Source: Microbulbifer rhizosphaerae (GTDB lineage: Bacteria; Pseudomonadota; Gammaproteobacteria; Pseudomonadales; Cellvibrionaceae). Taken from it: a stretch of 64,000 nucleotides of DNA. The DNA lies in contig NZ_JACHWZ010000013.1 in the NCBI RefSeq assembly GCF_014191725.1, forward strand, positions 104,791 to 168,790, given 5' to 3'. Position numbers and translations under genes: made by a program. The notes under the pieces were generated by a model that worked only from the letters and a program-made list of their open reading frames with translations, searched no databases and was not told where the DNA came from. Below, piece by piece: positions 1 to 8,506 of the stretch (the first letter of the stretch is position 1; each line of letters opens with the position of its first letter).

Positions 1-481
1 GCAGCTTGGTAGCGGAGTCCATCTTGCTGATCAATTGGTCCAGAAATTCGGTGCGGCCGGGGTACTGGGCGGATACGAGGGAGGTGCTCAGGTTGGCGCG
101 CAGGTCGCCGGTGGTGGAGGTCAGGTGGCCGAACAGCTCTTTCAGGGAGCCCATGCGCTCGTCCAGTTGCTGTCGCTTCTGCTGAACCAGCAGTTCCTGC
201 TCTTTGTACTTCTCCTCTAACTGGGCGGAGCGGGCCTCTTCGGCCGCGCGGGTGTTTTTCGCCTGGGTCAGCAGGGCCTGCTGATTGGCCTTCTGGCGGC
301 GGAATTGTGCTTCGCGCTGCTGGTGCTCTTTGGATTCGGCGACCTTGGAGCTGCGCACCATCTGCAACAACTGGTCCAGGGATTGGGCTTTTTCCTGGGC
401 AACGACGGAGGCGCTGATCAGGCCAGCCGCCGTGACGACGGCTGTTAATGAAAGGACGCGTTTGGCGATAGAGGTTCTCAT
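1..481 (-). CDS. MotA/TolQ/ExbB-family protein with periplasmic N-terminal extension (TtpC/ExbB-like), partial
   Basis: Only the first 160 codons are in the window; the rest lies beyond position 1. The protein starts with a signal peptide (charged MRTSIAKR, hydrophobic stretch, VVAQ end), followed by a long Gln/Glu/Lys-rich coiled coil. Signal plus coiled coil ahead of the proton-channel domain is typical of the extended ExbB (TtpC-type) subunits of TonB2-like systems. The ATG at 481-479 overlaps the TGA of the upstream DUF3450 gene (480-478), so the two are translationally coupled. Expected downstream partners ExbB2, ExbD and TonB would lie outside the window. The channel domain itself is not visible, so the family call rests on the N-terminus and the DUF3450 neighbour. 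Confidence 0.75.
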   Translation of the reverse strand, partial: MRTSIAKRVLSLTAVVTAAGLISASVVAQEKAQSLDQLLQMVRSSKVAESKEHQQREAQFRRQKANQQALLTQAKNTRAAEEARSAQLEEKYKEQELLVQQKRQQLDERMGSLKELFGHLTSTTGDLRANLSTSLVSAQYPGRTEFLDQLISKMDSATKL

Positions 482-1260
482 TGCGCTGCCTCCGGAGCCG
501 GAATCGGCATGTTCATGATGTCTTGGGTGGCCTGCTGCTTGGCGATTTTCAGGCCCTGCAGAACGGCGCGGCGGTATTCGCCGGCATCCACTTCCACCCA
601 GCCCTTCTGCTCTTTGTCGTAGGCCATGGTAATCTTGGAGTCCTTGGTCTGCGCCAGCAGGGCGATACGGCCGATCTGCAGCACGTTCACTTCGCGCTCC
701 TGGCCATTCACATTCAGGGTATCGCCGTAGCTACTGAGCTTGCGGCCGTATTCGGCTTCAAAGTTGTACAGTTCCAGTACCTGGCGGAATTTCTCCGCGG
801 CGGTGATATCGGAGCGGTCCATATTCCTCTTGACGCCTTCGAGGTTGGCCAGACGCTCTTCCAGCATGAAGGGCGCGTCCAGTTCGATAAACTGTTCCAA
901 GCCGTCCAGCATACGCAGGATCAGCGGCTGAATTTGACGTTCGATAACGGTGACGTTGTCGATGGACTCTTCCAGGTCTTTGATCACTGACAACTGGTTG
1001 GCCAGTTGCTTCTCCAGCTGGCGGTTGTAAACGCGCAGGCCGTCGATTTCCTTGTTCACCACCTTGAAGTCCTGCAGCAGGCTGGTGGTTTCCTCAGCGA
1101 TCTTGTCGATGCGCTTTTGCGAAGCCTGAGCCGCAGAGGTCTTCTGCTGGCCTACGGTGAGGACGTTGTCGAGTGTATCCGCAGTGGCTACGCTGCCGTA
1201 GAGTGCGCCGGCAGACAGCGCAGTGGTCAGCGCCACAGCCATGAATCGCTTGGTTTTCAT
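478..1260 (-). CDS. DUF3450 family periplasmic coiled-coil protein
   Basis: 260 aa. I chose the ATG at 1260 because it begins a clear signal peptide (MKTKRF, hydrophobic core, SVATA cleavage region); a longer reading to 1473 adds residues unlike any signal sequence. After the signal there is a long helical coiled coil (about residues 30-110) and a mixed C-terminal part. DUF3450 genes normally open TonB2-type operons (DUF3450, TtpC, ExbB, ExbD, TonB, TPR) in marine gammaproteobacteria, and here it is the first gene with the extended ExbB gene overlapping its stop by ATGA. Probable role: periplasmic accessory of TonB-dependent uptake. The precise function is unknown. Confidence 0.85.
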   Translation of the reverse strand: MKTKRFMAVALTTALSAGALYGSVATADTLDNVLTVGQQKTSAAQASQKRIDKIAEETTSLLQDFKVVNKEIDGLRVYNRQLEKQLANQLSVIKDLEESIDNVTVIERQIQPLILRMLDGLEQFIELDAPFMLEERLANLEGVKRNMDRSDITAAEKFRQVLELYNFEAEYGRKLSSYGDTLNVNGQEREVNVLQIGRIALLAQTKDSKITMAYDKEQKGWVEVDAGEYRRAVLQGLKIAKQQATQDIMNMPIPAPEAAQ

Positions 1261-1547
1261 TAGACCCCCCAGTGGGTTCAATATTTCACAACATGGTCGC
1301 GATGATTTAGCTGCCACAACGCGGTGTACGTTTGTTTTAACAACAGTGGTTTGAAGACAGCTAAGAGCCGCACATTGTAAACAGCCGATTTGATTATTCA
1401 AATGTCGATTGACAGTATCGACCTCCGTGTGTAGCGAAGTAACAACCGGGTAACACTCCCGGGTTTCCTGCACACATTTGCGGCGACGTTCGCGGTGCGA
1501 GCGAGGATGGAATTTAACAGAATGAACACAAAATAATCAAACTGTTT
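1261..1547. other. Intergenic region between the TonB operon and folA
   Basis: 287 bases without a credible gene. It must hold the promoter of the leftward DUF3450 operon and the 3' end of the leftward lgt-thyA-folA operon. I see no strong terminator hairpin and no convincing Fur-type operator. Confidence 0.4.
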
Positions 1548-2060
1548 TTATTTCGACCTGTCGTACTGGACTAAGCAGTAGTTATATTCATCCCTTTCCG
1601 AGGCCGGGTAACACGCCCGACTGGATTCCTTCCACTGGTCACACAAGGGTGGAAAGAAGGCGTCTCCTTCCACCTCGGCATCCACTTCTGTGAGATAGAC
1701 ACGTTTCGCCTGCGCCAGGGTCTGGCGATAGATCTGCGCGCCGCCGATCACCATCACCTCGGCGGCGCCGCTGGCAGCGGCGGACCGCCGCGCCAGCTGA
1801 AGCGCCTCTTCCAGGGAGGCTGCAGACTGTACCCCCTCGGCACTCCACTCAGGACTGCGACTGACCACGATATTGTCCCGTCCAGGCAGCGGTCGTCCGA
1901 TGGACTCGAAAGTCACACGCCCCATCACCACCGGCTTGCCCAGGGTGGTGCGCTTGAAAAACTGCAGGTCGCCGGACAGGCGCCAGGGCAGGCCGTTGTC
2001 GCGGCCGATGGCGCCGTTGCGCGCCACCGCGGCGATCAGGGCTATGGGGATTTCCGCCAT
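1548..2060 (-). CDS. folA: Dihydrofolate reductase
   Basis: 170 aa, normal length for bacterial DHFR. It reduces dihydrofolate to tetrahydrofolate with NADPH in the cytoplasm. Diagnostic segments: IAAVARNGAIGRDNGLPW (about residues 9-26), the acidic active-site residue D31 in GDLQFFK (counterpart of E. coli D27), and GKPVVMGRVTFESIGRPLPG (41-60). Its ATG (2060-2058) shares a base with the thyA stop (TAATG), so it is the last gene of lgt-thyA-folA. Pairing with thyA is logical because thymidylate synthase generates the dihydrofolate that this enzyme recycles. Confidence 0.97.
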   Translation of the reverse strand: MAEIPIALIAAVARNGAIGRDNGLPWRLSGDLQFFKRTTLGKPVVMGRVTFESIGRPLPGRDNIVVSRSPEWSAEGVQSAASLEEALQLARRSAAASGAAEVMVIGGAQIYRQTLAQAKRVYLTEVDAEVEGDAFFPPLCDQWKESSRACYPASERDEYNYCLVQYDRSK

Positions 2061-2893
2061 TACACTGCCACCGGTGCCGGGATATGCGGATAGGCCTGGT
2101 AGCCGCGCAGTTCGAAGTCCTCAAAGCGGAAGTCGAACAGTTCGGCCACTGCGGGGTTGAGGAGCATCTGCGGCAGCGGCAACGGCTCGCGGCTCAGTTG
2201 CTCCTCCACCTGCTCCAGGTGGTTCAGGTAAAGGTGGGCATCGCCAAAGGTGTGGATAAACTCGCCCGGCTCGAGGCCGCACACCTGCGCCAGCATCAGG
2301 GTAAGCAGGCTGTAGGAGGCGATATTGAAGGGCACCCCCAGGAAGATGTCCGCGCTGCGCTGGTACAGCTGGCAGGACAGCCGGCCATCCGCCACATAGA
2401 ACTGGAACAGGGCGTGACAGGGTGCCAGGGCCATGCGCCCGACGGCGGCGTTGCCCCGCGGAGATACTCCCTCGTCAGGAAGATCGGCGGGGTTCCACGC
2501 GCTCACCAGCAGGCGGCGGGAATCCGGGCGGTTCTTCAGTTGCTCCAGCAACTGCGCTATCTGATCGATGCGGCGCCCGTCCGGCGCGGGCCAGGAGCGC
2601 CACTGGCAACCGTATACCGGCCCCAGGTCGCCCTCCTCGGTGGCCCATTCGTCCCAGATACGCACACCGTTCTCTTTTAAGTAACCGATATTGGTGTCAC
2701 CGCGCAGGAACCACAGCAGTTCGTGAATAATCGAGCGCAGATGGCACTTCTTGGTGGTGATCAGCGGAAAGCCCTCGGCCAGGTCGAAGCGCATCTGGTA
2801 GCCGAACACGCTGAGGGTTCCGGTACCGGTGCGGTCACTCTTGCGGGTGCCGCTGTCGCGCACATGACGCATCAGGTCCAGGTACTGCTTCAT
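2060..2893 (-). CDS. thyA: Thymidylate synthase
   Basis: 277 aa starting [10 protein letters not shown]. It methylates dUMP to dTMP using methylene-tetrahydrofolate. Seen: the RTGTGT phosphate loop (about 21-26), the catalytic Cys159 in [13 protein letters not shown], the SAWNP segment (131-135) and the [17 protein letters not shown] region. Compared with the 264-aa E. coli enzyme there is an insertion of about 13 residues ([14 protein letters not shown]) just before the catalytic Cys. The start ATG overlaps the lgt stop and the stop overlaps the folA ATG, so all three genes are translationally linked. An ORF extension to 2956 lies inside lgt and is not used. Confidence 0.97.
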   Translation of the reverse strand: MKQYLDLMRHVRDSGTRKSDRTGTGTLSVFGYQMRFDLAEGFPLITTKKCHLRSIIHELLWFLRGDTNIGYLKENGVRIWDEWATEEGDLGPVYGCQWRSWPAPDGRRIDQIAQLLEQLKNRPDSRRLLVSAWNPADLPDEGVSPRGNAAVGRMALAPCHALFQFYVADGRLSCQLYQRSADIFLGVPFNIASYSLLTLMLAQVCGLEPGEFIHTFGDAHLYLNHLEQVEEQLSREPLPLPQMLLNPAVAELFDFRFEDFELRGYQAYPHIPAPVAV

Positions 2894-3717
2894 TACTGTG
2901 TGCCCCCTTTCGCCTGGCCCCGACCTTCGGGAAGCGGCTGGGTGCGGTAGCTCCATACCATCATCGCGACGCCCGCGGCGATCATCGGCAGGCTGAGCAA
3001 CTGGCCGCGGGTCATCCAGCCGAACAGGTCGAAGCCGATATGGCCATCCGGCTCACGCACGAATTCCATCGCAAAACGGAAGATGCCGTAGAGAGTCACG
3101 AACAGGCCGCCCACCGCCAGGCGCGGGCGCGGTTTACTGGAGTAAATCCACAGCACCACAAACAGCACCAGACCCTCCAGGAACGCCTGGTACAGCTGCG
3201 ACGGGTGGCGCACCAGCAAATCCGGGTCCCGCGGGAAGACCATCCCCCAGGGCACGTCCGTGGGCCGCCCCCACAGCTCCTGGCCGATAAAATTTCCGAG
3301 GCGACCGAGGCCCAGGCCGATAGGCACCAGTGGCGCCACGAAGTCGATCAGTGCGGGGAAAGTGGTGCCGATCTTGCGCGCGTAGAGAGTGGCGGCGAGC
3401 ATCACCCCGATCAGGCCGCCGTGGAAGCTCATGCCGCCCTCCCATACGCGGAACAGGGACAGGGGATCGGAGGCCAGTTCACCGAAATTGTAAAAGAGCA
3501 TATAGCCGATCCGGCCGCCCACCACGACGCCGATGGCGCAGTAGAGAATCAAATCCTCCACTTCCGACTTGATCACCGGCGACCAGGGCTTGCGGCTGCG
3601 CCGCAGGGCCAACCACCAGGCGGCTGCAAAGCCGGCCAGGTACATCAGCCCGTACCAGTGCACTTTCAGCGGGCCTATGGCCACGGCTACCGGGTCGATT
3701 TGGGGATAGGGGATCAT
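2893..3717 (-). CDS. lgt: Prolipoprotein diacylglyceryl transferase
   Basis: 274 aa polytopic inner-membrane enzyme that transfers diacylglycerol from phosphatidylglycerol to the lipobox Cys of prolipoproteins. It starts [23 protein letters not shown] as the family usually does. About seven hydrophobic segments are visible, with the signature [17 protein letters not shown] in the middle and the FHGGLIG loop before it. It is first in lgt-thyA-folA and overlaps thyA by TAATG. The same lgt-thyA-folA neighbourhood is known from pseudomonads. The gene begins about 70 bases from the divergent NRDE-protein region. Confidence 0.96.
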   Translation of the reverse strand: MIPYPQIDPVAVAIGPLKVHWYGLMYLAGFAAAWWLALRRSRKPWSPVIKSEVEDLILYCAIGVVVGGRIGYMLFYNFGELASDPLSLFRVWEGGMSFHGGLIGVMLAATLYARKIGTTFPALIDFVAPLVPIGLGLGRLGNFIGQELWGRPTDVPWGMVFPRDPDLLVRHPSQLYQAFLEGLVLFVVLWIYSSKPRPRLAVGGLFVTLYGIFRFAMEFVREPDGHIGFDLFGWMTRGQLLSLPMIAAGVAMMVWSYRTQPLPEGRGQAKGGTQ

Positions 3718-3790
3718 TGTGACTTCACAGTTATTGGCGAGCTCATTGAGATGAGCGAAATCTTACCAGTTAAAGCGGGCGGAGAGTAAT

Positions 3791-3926
3791 GCGGAATAAT
3801 GATGAATGCGGAATGCGGAAACTCACCGCGTTAGCCGCTACTATTCCGCATTCATCATTCATCATTCCGCATTCATCATTCATCATTCCGCATTCCGCAT
3901 TCCGCATTCCGCATTCATCATTCCGC
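3791..3926. repeat. Heptamer tandem-repeat array with inverted copy
   Basis: From 3843 to 3926 there are twelve consecutive 7-base units, each ATTCCGC or ATTCATC. At 3791-3820 the same units occur in inverted orientation (GCGGAAT, GATGAAT), so transcript or single strand could fold into a large hairpin. The array ends ten bases before the start codon chosen for the NRDE gene. Confidence 0.9.
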
Positions 3927-3935
3927 ATTCAATCC

Positions 3936-4736
3936 ATGTGCCTATTGCTGTTCGCCTACCGCCGCCACCCCGAATACCCGCTGCTGATGCTCGCCAACCG
4001 GGATGAGTTCCACGGTCGCCCCAGCGCACCGGCGTCGCCCTGGGAGCGCGGAGAATTGGTGGCCGGGCGCGATCTGCAGGCCGGCGGCACCTGGCTGGGT
4101 GTGGCCAGGGGCGGGCGCGCGGCGGCGGTTACCAATGTGCGCGAGCCCGGTCGTGCCCCGCCAGCCGATACGCTCTCGCGGGGAGATATCCCGCGGGATT
4201 TCCTGCGCGGGCAGCGGCTGCCCTGGGATTACGCCACGAGGCTGGAGGCGGCGCGTTATCGCGGCTTCAATGCGGTGCTCTTCCAACTGGGTGCGGAGCC
4301 GGAACTGGTCTGCGCCGGCAACCGCCACCGGACCTTCGCCTTCTCCCCCGGGGTCCACGGCATTTCCAACGGCGCTCCGGACGCCCCCTGGCCCAAGGTG
4401 CTGAAAGGGAAGGCCGGTACAGAGCGGCTGTTGGCGGGTATCCAGGGCGGAATCGATAAGGACAACTTCGTGCGCCCGGCCCTGACCCTGCTGCAGGACA
4501 GTACACCGGCGGCGGTGGCGGAGCTGCCCCATACCGGGGTGGACCCGGCGCTGGAACTGGCGCTCTCTTCCATTTTTGTGCAGATAGATACCCGCGACTC
4601 CCCCTCCCGCGGCTCCTATGGCACCCGCGCCAGCAGCCTGGTGGCGGTCGACCCTCGGGGGCGGACGCAGTTGTGGGAACAGAACTACTACAATGGCGAA
4701 TTGAACGGCCCGCTGCGCCATTTTCGCCTAGATTGA
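3936..4736 (+). CDS. NRDE (TANGO2) family protein
   Basis: 266 aa. The N-terminus MCLLLFAYRRHPEYPLLMLANRDEF carries the family hallmark: Cys2, presumed N-terminal nucleophile-like after Met removal, and N-R-D-E at residues 21-24. LVAGRDLQAGGTWLGV follows, also typical. Family members (TANGO2, and bacterial homologues reported in haem trafficking) act in the cytoplasm; the exact role here is not evident. I chose the ATG at 3936 because the reading frame upstream to 3789 only translates a heptamer repeat array. It stands alone between the divergent lgt operon and the L,D-transpeptidase cluster. Confidence 0.85.
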   Translation: MCLLLFAYRRHPEYPLLMLANRDEFHGRPSAPASPWERGELVAGRDLQAGGTWLGVARGGRAAAVTNVREPGRAPPADTLSRGDIPRDFLRGQRLPWDYATRLEAARYRGFNAVLFQLGAEPELVCAGNRHRTFAFSPGVHGISNGAPDAPWPKVLKGKAGTERLLAGIQGGIDKDNFVRPALTLLQDSTPAAVAELPHTGVDPALELALSSIFVQIDTRDSPSRGSYGTRASSLVAVDPRGRTQLWEQNYYNGELNGPLRHFRLD

Positions 4737-5140
4737 TAGTCGACGGTCGGCGGGGATTGTTGGGGCGGAGCTTGTGTTCGCCCACGAGCCTGGGGCGTCT
4801 CCTCCCCCAACTTCCCCCACCCCCTCAGAGAGGGGAGCGCTGAGGCCCAGCCTTGGGTCGTGACTCCCATAGAGTCAAATGAATCAAACGCCAAGCAAAC
4901 TCCGGATTTATTGCCATACTTACTTTCACAGGCAGCTGGATGTTGACTTACGCGCAACTCAGCGCCGTTTGCTGCCTCTTCATAAAGGAAGGTCGCGCGG
5001 GACGCATGACACAGGCGGGCCGTCGATAGTATCGACGAACAATAGGATCGGTTCGCCGCAGGTTGGGAAGGTATAAACGATCTGGCGCCCGGCCACCCCA
5101 AAATCTGGCAACCCGGGCCCTGCAGTATCGCTGAGGTACC
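4737..5140. other. Intergenic region upstream of the L,D-transpeptidase cluster
   Basis: 404 bases. A short hairpin (GACTC-CCATA-GAGTC near 4860) is the only clear structure. No codon pattern supports a gene on either strand. It presumably holds the terminator of the NRDE gene and the promoter of the transpeptidase cluster. Confidence 0.4.
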
Positions 5141-7063
5141 ATGTCGTATTTCAACCCCGAGCGCCGCACACACAAGTCACCGCTGCCGCTGATGATCCTC
5201 GGCAGCCTGTGCGTTTTCGCCCTTTATTTCGCCTTCGCTGCCAATCAGCAAACGGTGCCGGTGCTGCCGGAGAATGCCGTGCGCCCCCATTTGGTGCGCT
5301 GGCTGGAAGAGAACCCCGACTCCTGGCCCGCCCAGGATCCGATCTTCAACCCGGCGGCGGTGCGGCGCATCTACCAGCGCACGGATTACCGCCTGCTGTG
5401 GTTCGACAACTACAGCCTCAGCGACACCGCCAACGACCTGTTGAAGCAGCTCACCGCCTCCAGTTCCGGCAACCCCAGCAGCATGGTGGACTACCGCTAC
5501 CACCTGGGCTACTTCGACCGCACCCTGCGCGACACGCCCCAGCGTCTGCAGATGGCCGCGGTACTCGATGTGCTGCTCACCGACGCTTTCGTGTCCTACG
5601 CCCAGGACACCCAGTTGGACCGGCTCAAGCCCAAGAGCCGCCGGCAGCTGAATATCACCCCGGTGCATCATGCGGAGGGCGAATACCGCCTGGTGGGATT
5701 GCAGATGCCGCGGCAGGCCGCTGCCACCCCCAGCGGGCGCAAGTACTTTCGCGGCTATACCCGTGGAACCCGTGGAACCCGTGGAACCCGTGGAACCCGC
5801 GGAACCCGCAGTCGCAGCTACAACGTCGAGCGCTCGCGTCACTACTCCACCTACTCCGCCCGCCGGCCGTCACCCTCGCGTTTCTCCCCTGGCGGCCTGC
5901 CCCCGCGCAACGGCTACCGCAGCTATCGCAGCGAGAACGGGCTGCCGCCGGTGGGGCGGGTTCCGGACCACAGCGAAGGTCCCTATATAGAGGACAACAT
6001 ACTCTACGGTGGAGATGCCGCGGCCCTGCGCAACGAGCTGGCGCGTCTCCGCAACCTGGCGGACAGCGGCCGCTGGCGACCTCTGCCCAAGGGCCCCGCC
6101 ATGACTATCGGCGCGCGCCATCCCCACGTAGCCCAACTGCGCAACATGCTGTCCCTCTACGGCGACTATCATAGCTACGGCGGCGAGCCCAACAGCGACA
6201 GGTTCGACCGTCGCCTGCACGAAGCGGTGCTGCGCTTCCAGGCACGCCACGGCCTCAAGCCCGACGGTATCGTCGGCCGCCTGACCCGCCAGCGGTTAAA
6301 CCTCTCCCCCACCGCTCGCGCACATGTCATCGAGACCAATATCCGCCGCCGCCAGCAGTTGCCGGCAGACCTGGGCAGCCGCTTCGTACAGGTCAATATT
6401 CCCGAATACAAGTTGCACTATGTGGAGAACGGCCGGGTCAGGCTGTCGATGAACGTGGTGGTAGGCAAAAAGAAACACGCCACGCCGGAAATCAATACCC
6501 GGGTGAGCAAGGTGATATTCAACCCCACCTGGACAGTGCCGCGCAGCATTCTGGTGAATGAAATACTGCCCAAGGCCCGCGCCAACCCCAGCGGCATGGA
6601 GAACATGGGCTACCGGGTAGTGAGCGGCAGCGGCGAACATCTGCCGTTGACCCCCAAAAACCTCTCCGCCGCCGGCCGGGGCTCCTACCTGATGCGCCAG
6701 CTGGGCGGTGAGGACAATATCCTCGGGCGGGTCAAGTTCGAGATTCCCAACAAGTACGATGTGTACCTGCACGACACCCGCGCCAGGAGTCTATTCACCC
6801 TCACAGACCGGGGCTACAGTCACGGCTGCGTGCGCCTGGCAAAACCACGACATCTGGCCCAGGCGCTGTTGCAGGATCAGGGCGACTGGGACCAGTGGCG
6901 CATCGACCAGCTCACCACCGGCGACGAGACCACCGAGGTGAAACTGAAACAGCGGGTGCCGGTGTACATCACCTATTGGACCGCCTGGGTGGACGGCGAG
7001 GGGCGCCTGAACTTCCGCCCGGATATCTACGACAAGGACGGCCTGGCGGCCAATCAATTCTAG
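5141..7063 (+). CDS. L,D-transpeptidase with N-terminal membrane anchor (LdtD/YcbB-like)
   Basis: 640 aa periplasmic enzyme predicted to form 3-3 (mDAP-mDAP) peptidoglycan crosslinks. Order: membrane anchor about residues 17-35 (LMILGSLCVFALYFAF); a YcbB-type N-terminal domain with the RTDYRLLWFDNYSLS segment; a disordered Arg/Gly/Thr/Ser-rich linker (about 205-270) containing five Arg-Gly-Thr repeats; a peptidoglycan-binding domain (HPHVAQLRNMLSLYGDY, LKPDGIVG); and the YkuD catalytic domain with HDT and YSHGCVRL, catalytic Cys563. It is the first and longest of three consecutive paralogues. Unlike the next two it keeps the large N-terminal domain. Confidence 0.93.
   Translation: MSYFNPERRTHKSPLPLMILGSLCVFALYFAFAANQQTVPVLPENAVRPHLVRWLEENPDSWPAQDPIFNPAAVRRIYQRTDYRLLWFDNYSLSDTANDLLKQLTASSSGNPSSMVDYRYHLGYFDRTLRDTPQRLQMAAVLDVLLTDAFVSYAQDTQLDRLKPKSRRQLNITPVHHAEGEYRLVGLQMPRQAAATPSGRKYFRGYTRGTRGTRGTRGTRGTRSRSYNVERSRHYSTYSARRPSPSRFSPGGLPPRNGYRSYRSENGLPPVGRVPDHSEGPYIEDNILYGGDAAALRNELARLRNLADSGRWRPLPKGPAMTIGARHPHVAQLRNMLSLYGDYHSYGGEPNSDRFDRRLHEAVLRFQARHGLKPDGIVGRLTRQRLNLSPTARAHVIETNIRRRQQLPADLGSRFVQVNIPEYKLHYVENGRVRLSMNVVVGKKKHATPEINTRVSKVIFNPTWTVPRSILVNEILPKARANPSGMENMGYRVVSGSGEHLPLTPKNLSAAGRGSYLMRQLGGEDNILGRVKFEIPNKYDVYLHDTRARSLFTLTDRGYSHGCVRLAKPRHLAQALLQDQGDWDQWRIDQLTTGDETTEVKLKQRVPVYITYWTAWVDGEGRLNFRPDIYDKDGLAANQF
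5761..5805 (+). repeat. 9-bp in-frame tandem repeat (CCGTGGAAC x5)
   Basis: Four perfect copies and one copy with a single mismatch of a 9-base unit, encoding Arg-Gly-Thr repeats at about residues 208-222 of the first L,D-transpeptidase. Because the unit is a multiple of three, copy number can change without a frameshift. Confidence 0.95.
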
Positions 7064-7258
7064 CCAATCTGGTGTTGGCGAGTGGCGGGAGTGGTCTAGC
7101 AGCGCTTCCCGCCGCCGGCCACTCTCATATATTCCAATTCCACCCTTAGGCCTCCCGGCGCATTCCCCAAAGGTATTGGGGCACCCCCTCCCTGCAAGTT
7201 ACCAATGTGAATACGGCGATCCGTCCGCCGACTCACTCCGGCTTGCAGGGAGTAGACC

Positions 7259-8494
7259 ATGGGTCTCCACACCAGCCAGTACATTCGCAACCCTCTCAGC
7301 TGCAGCGCCCTGGCGCTCGCAATGGCGCTCGCGGTGGGTGCCACCCCGCCCGTCACCGCCCAGGCACCGGCGGTCGAGCCACACCTGGAGGCGCTGGACA
7401 GCTTCGCCCCCTACGGCCGCCAGTACGCGCTGATGCGCGAGGAACTGGCGCGCTATAGCGCCCTCGCCGAGGGAGACCAGTGGCGGCCCCTTCCCAAGGG
7501 GCAAACCCTGTCACCGGGGATGCGCGATCCACGCGTCGCCCACCTGCGCAGCCTGCTGATGCAGTATGGTGACTACCCCCTCGACGACCACACGGACACC
7601 GCCGCACCCATGGATGAATACGACGCCCGGCTGCAGGAGGCGGTAAAGCGCTTCCAGCGGCGCCACGGCCTGAAAGAGGACGGCCTGGTGGATCAGCGCA
7701 CCCGCGAGCGCCTGAACGTCGACCCCGCCCGGCACGCCCGGACGCTGGCCGCCAACCTGAAGCGGTGGGGGGAGATGCCCAAAGACCTGGGCCCCCGCTA
7801 TATCCTGGTTAACATCCCCGATTTCAGCCTGCGCCTGATGGACCGCGGACGCGAGCAGTTCCGCATGCGCGTGGTGGTGGGCAAGACCCGCACCAAGCAC
7901 CAGACCCCGCAACTGGCCACGCGCATGACCCGGCTGGTGTTCAATCCGGTGTGGCGGGTACCGCCCAGCATCGCCGTGCACGAATTGCTGCCCAAGGGCG
8001 GCGGCGCCCTCTCCGCCCGCGGCTTCCGACTGGTCAACCATCGGGGTCGCGCGGTGCCCTTCAGTGCGCGCAACATCGCCGCCACCCGCCGCGGCACCGT
8101 CAGCCTGCAGCAGAAGGGCGGCCCCAAAAATGCCCTGGGGCGGGTCAAGTTCGTGATCCCCAACAGCCACGCCATCTTCCTGCACGACACCCAAAGCAAA
8201 CACCTGTTCAAGCGGGGGCAGCGCGCCTTCAGCCACGGCTGCATACGCCTGGAAAAGCCCATCGAGTTCGCCCGCAGGATGCTGGCCGAACAGAACGGCT
8301 GGGGAGAGGAGCGTATCGACCGCATGGTGCACAGCGGGCGCACCCGCGCCGTGGAGCTGGAGCAGCCGATACCGGTGTACATCGCCTACTGGAGCGCCTG
8401 GGTGGACGAGGAGGGGTTGCTGCAGTTCAGGCCCGATATCTACAACCGCGACAACCCAGGGGAAACCAGCGGAAAAGAAACCGATAACGACTGA
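7259..8494 (+). CDS. L,D-transpeptidase, second paralogue
   Basis: 411 aa. A signal peptide (about residues 1-38, ending VTAQA) is followed by the segment YALMREELARYSAL and QWRPLPKG, a peptidoglycan-binding domain (DPRVAHLRSLLMQYGDY, RFQRRHGLKEDGLVD) and a YkuD domain with FLHDT and FSHGCIRLEKP, catalytic Cys328. It aligns with the C-terminal two-thirds of its upstream neighbour but lacks the long N-terminal domain. Twelve bases separate it from the third paralogue, so those two are co-transcribed. Predicted function is 3-3 peptidoglycan crosslinking or attachment of proteins to peptidoglycan; sequence alone cannot separate these. Confidence 0.93.
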   Translation: MGLHTSQYIRNPLSCSALALAMALAVGATPPVTAQAPAVEPHLEALDSFAPYGRQYALMREELARYSALAEGDQWRPLPKGQTLSPGMRDPRVAHLRSLLMQYGDYPLDDHTDTAAPMDEYDARLQEAVKRFQRRHGLKEDGLVDQRTRERLNVDPARHARTLAANLKRWGEMPKDLGPRYILVNIPDFSLRLMDRGREQFRMRVVVGKTRTKHQTPQLATRMTRLVFNPVWRVPPSIAVHELLPKGGGALSARGFRLVNHRGRAVPFSARNIAATRRGTVSLQQKGGPKNALGRVKFVIPNSHAIFLHDTQSKHLFKRGQRAFSHGCIRLEKPIEFARRMLAEQNGWGEERIDRMVHSGRTRAVELEQPIPVYIAYWSAWVDEEGLLQFRPDIYNRDNPGETSGKETDND

Positions 8495-8506
8495 CCGGGG
8501 TGAAAC

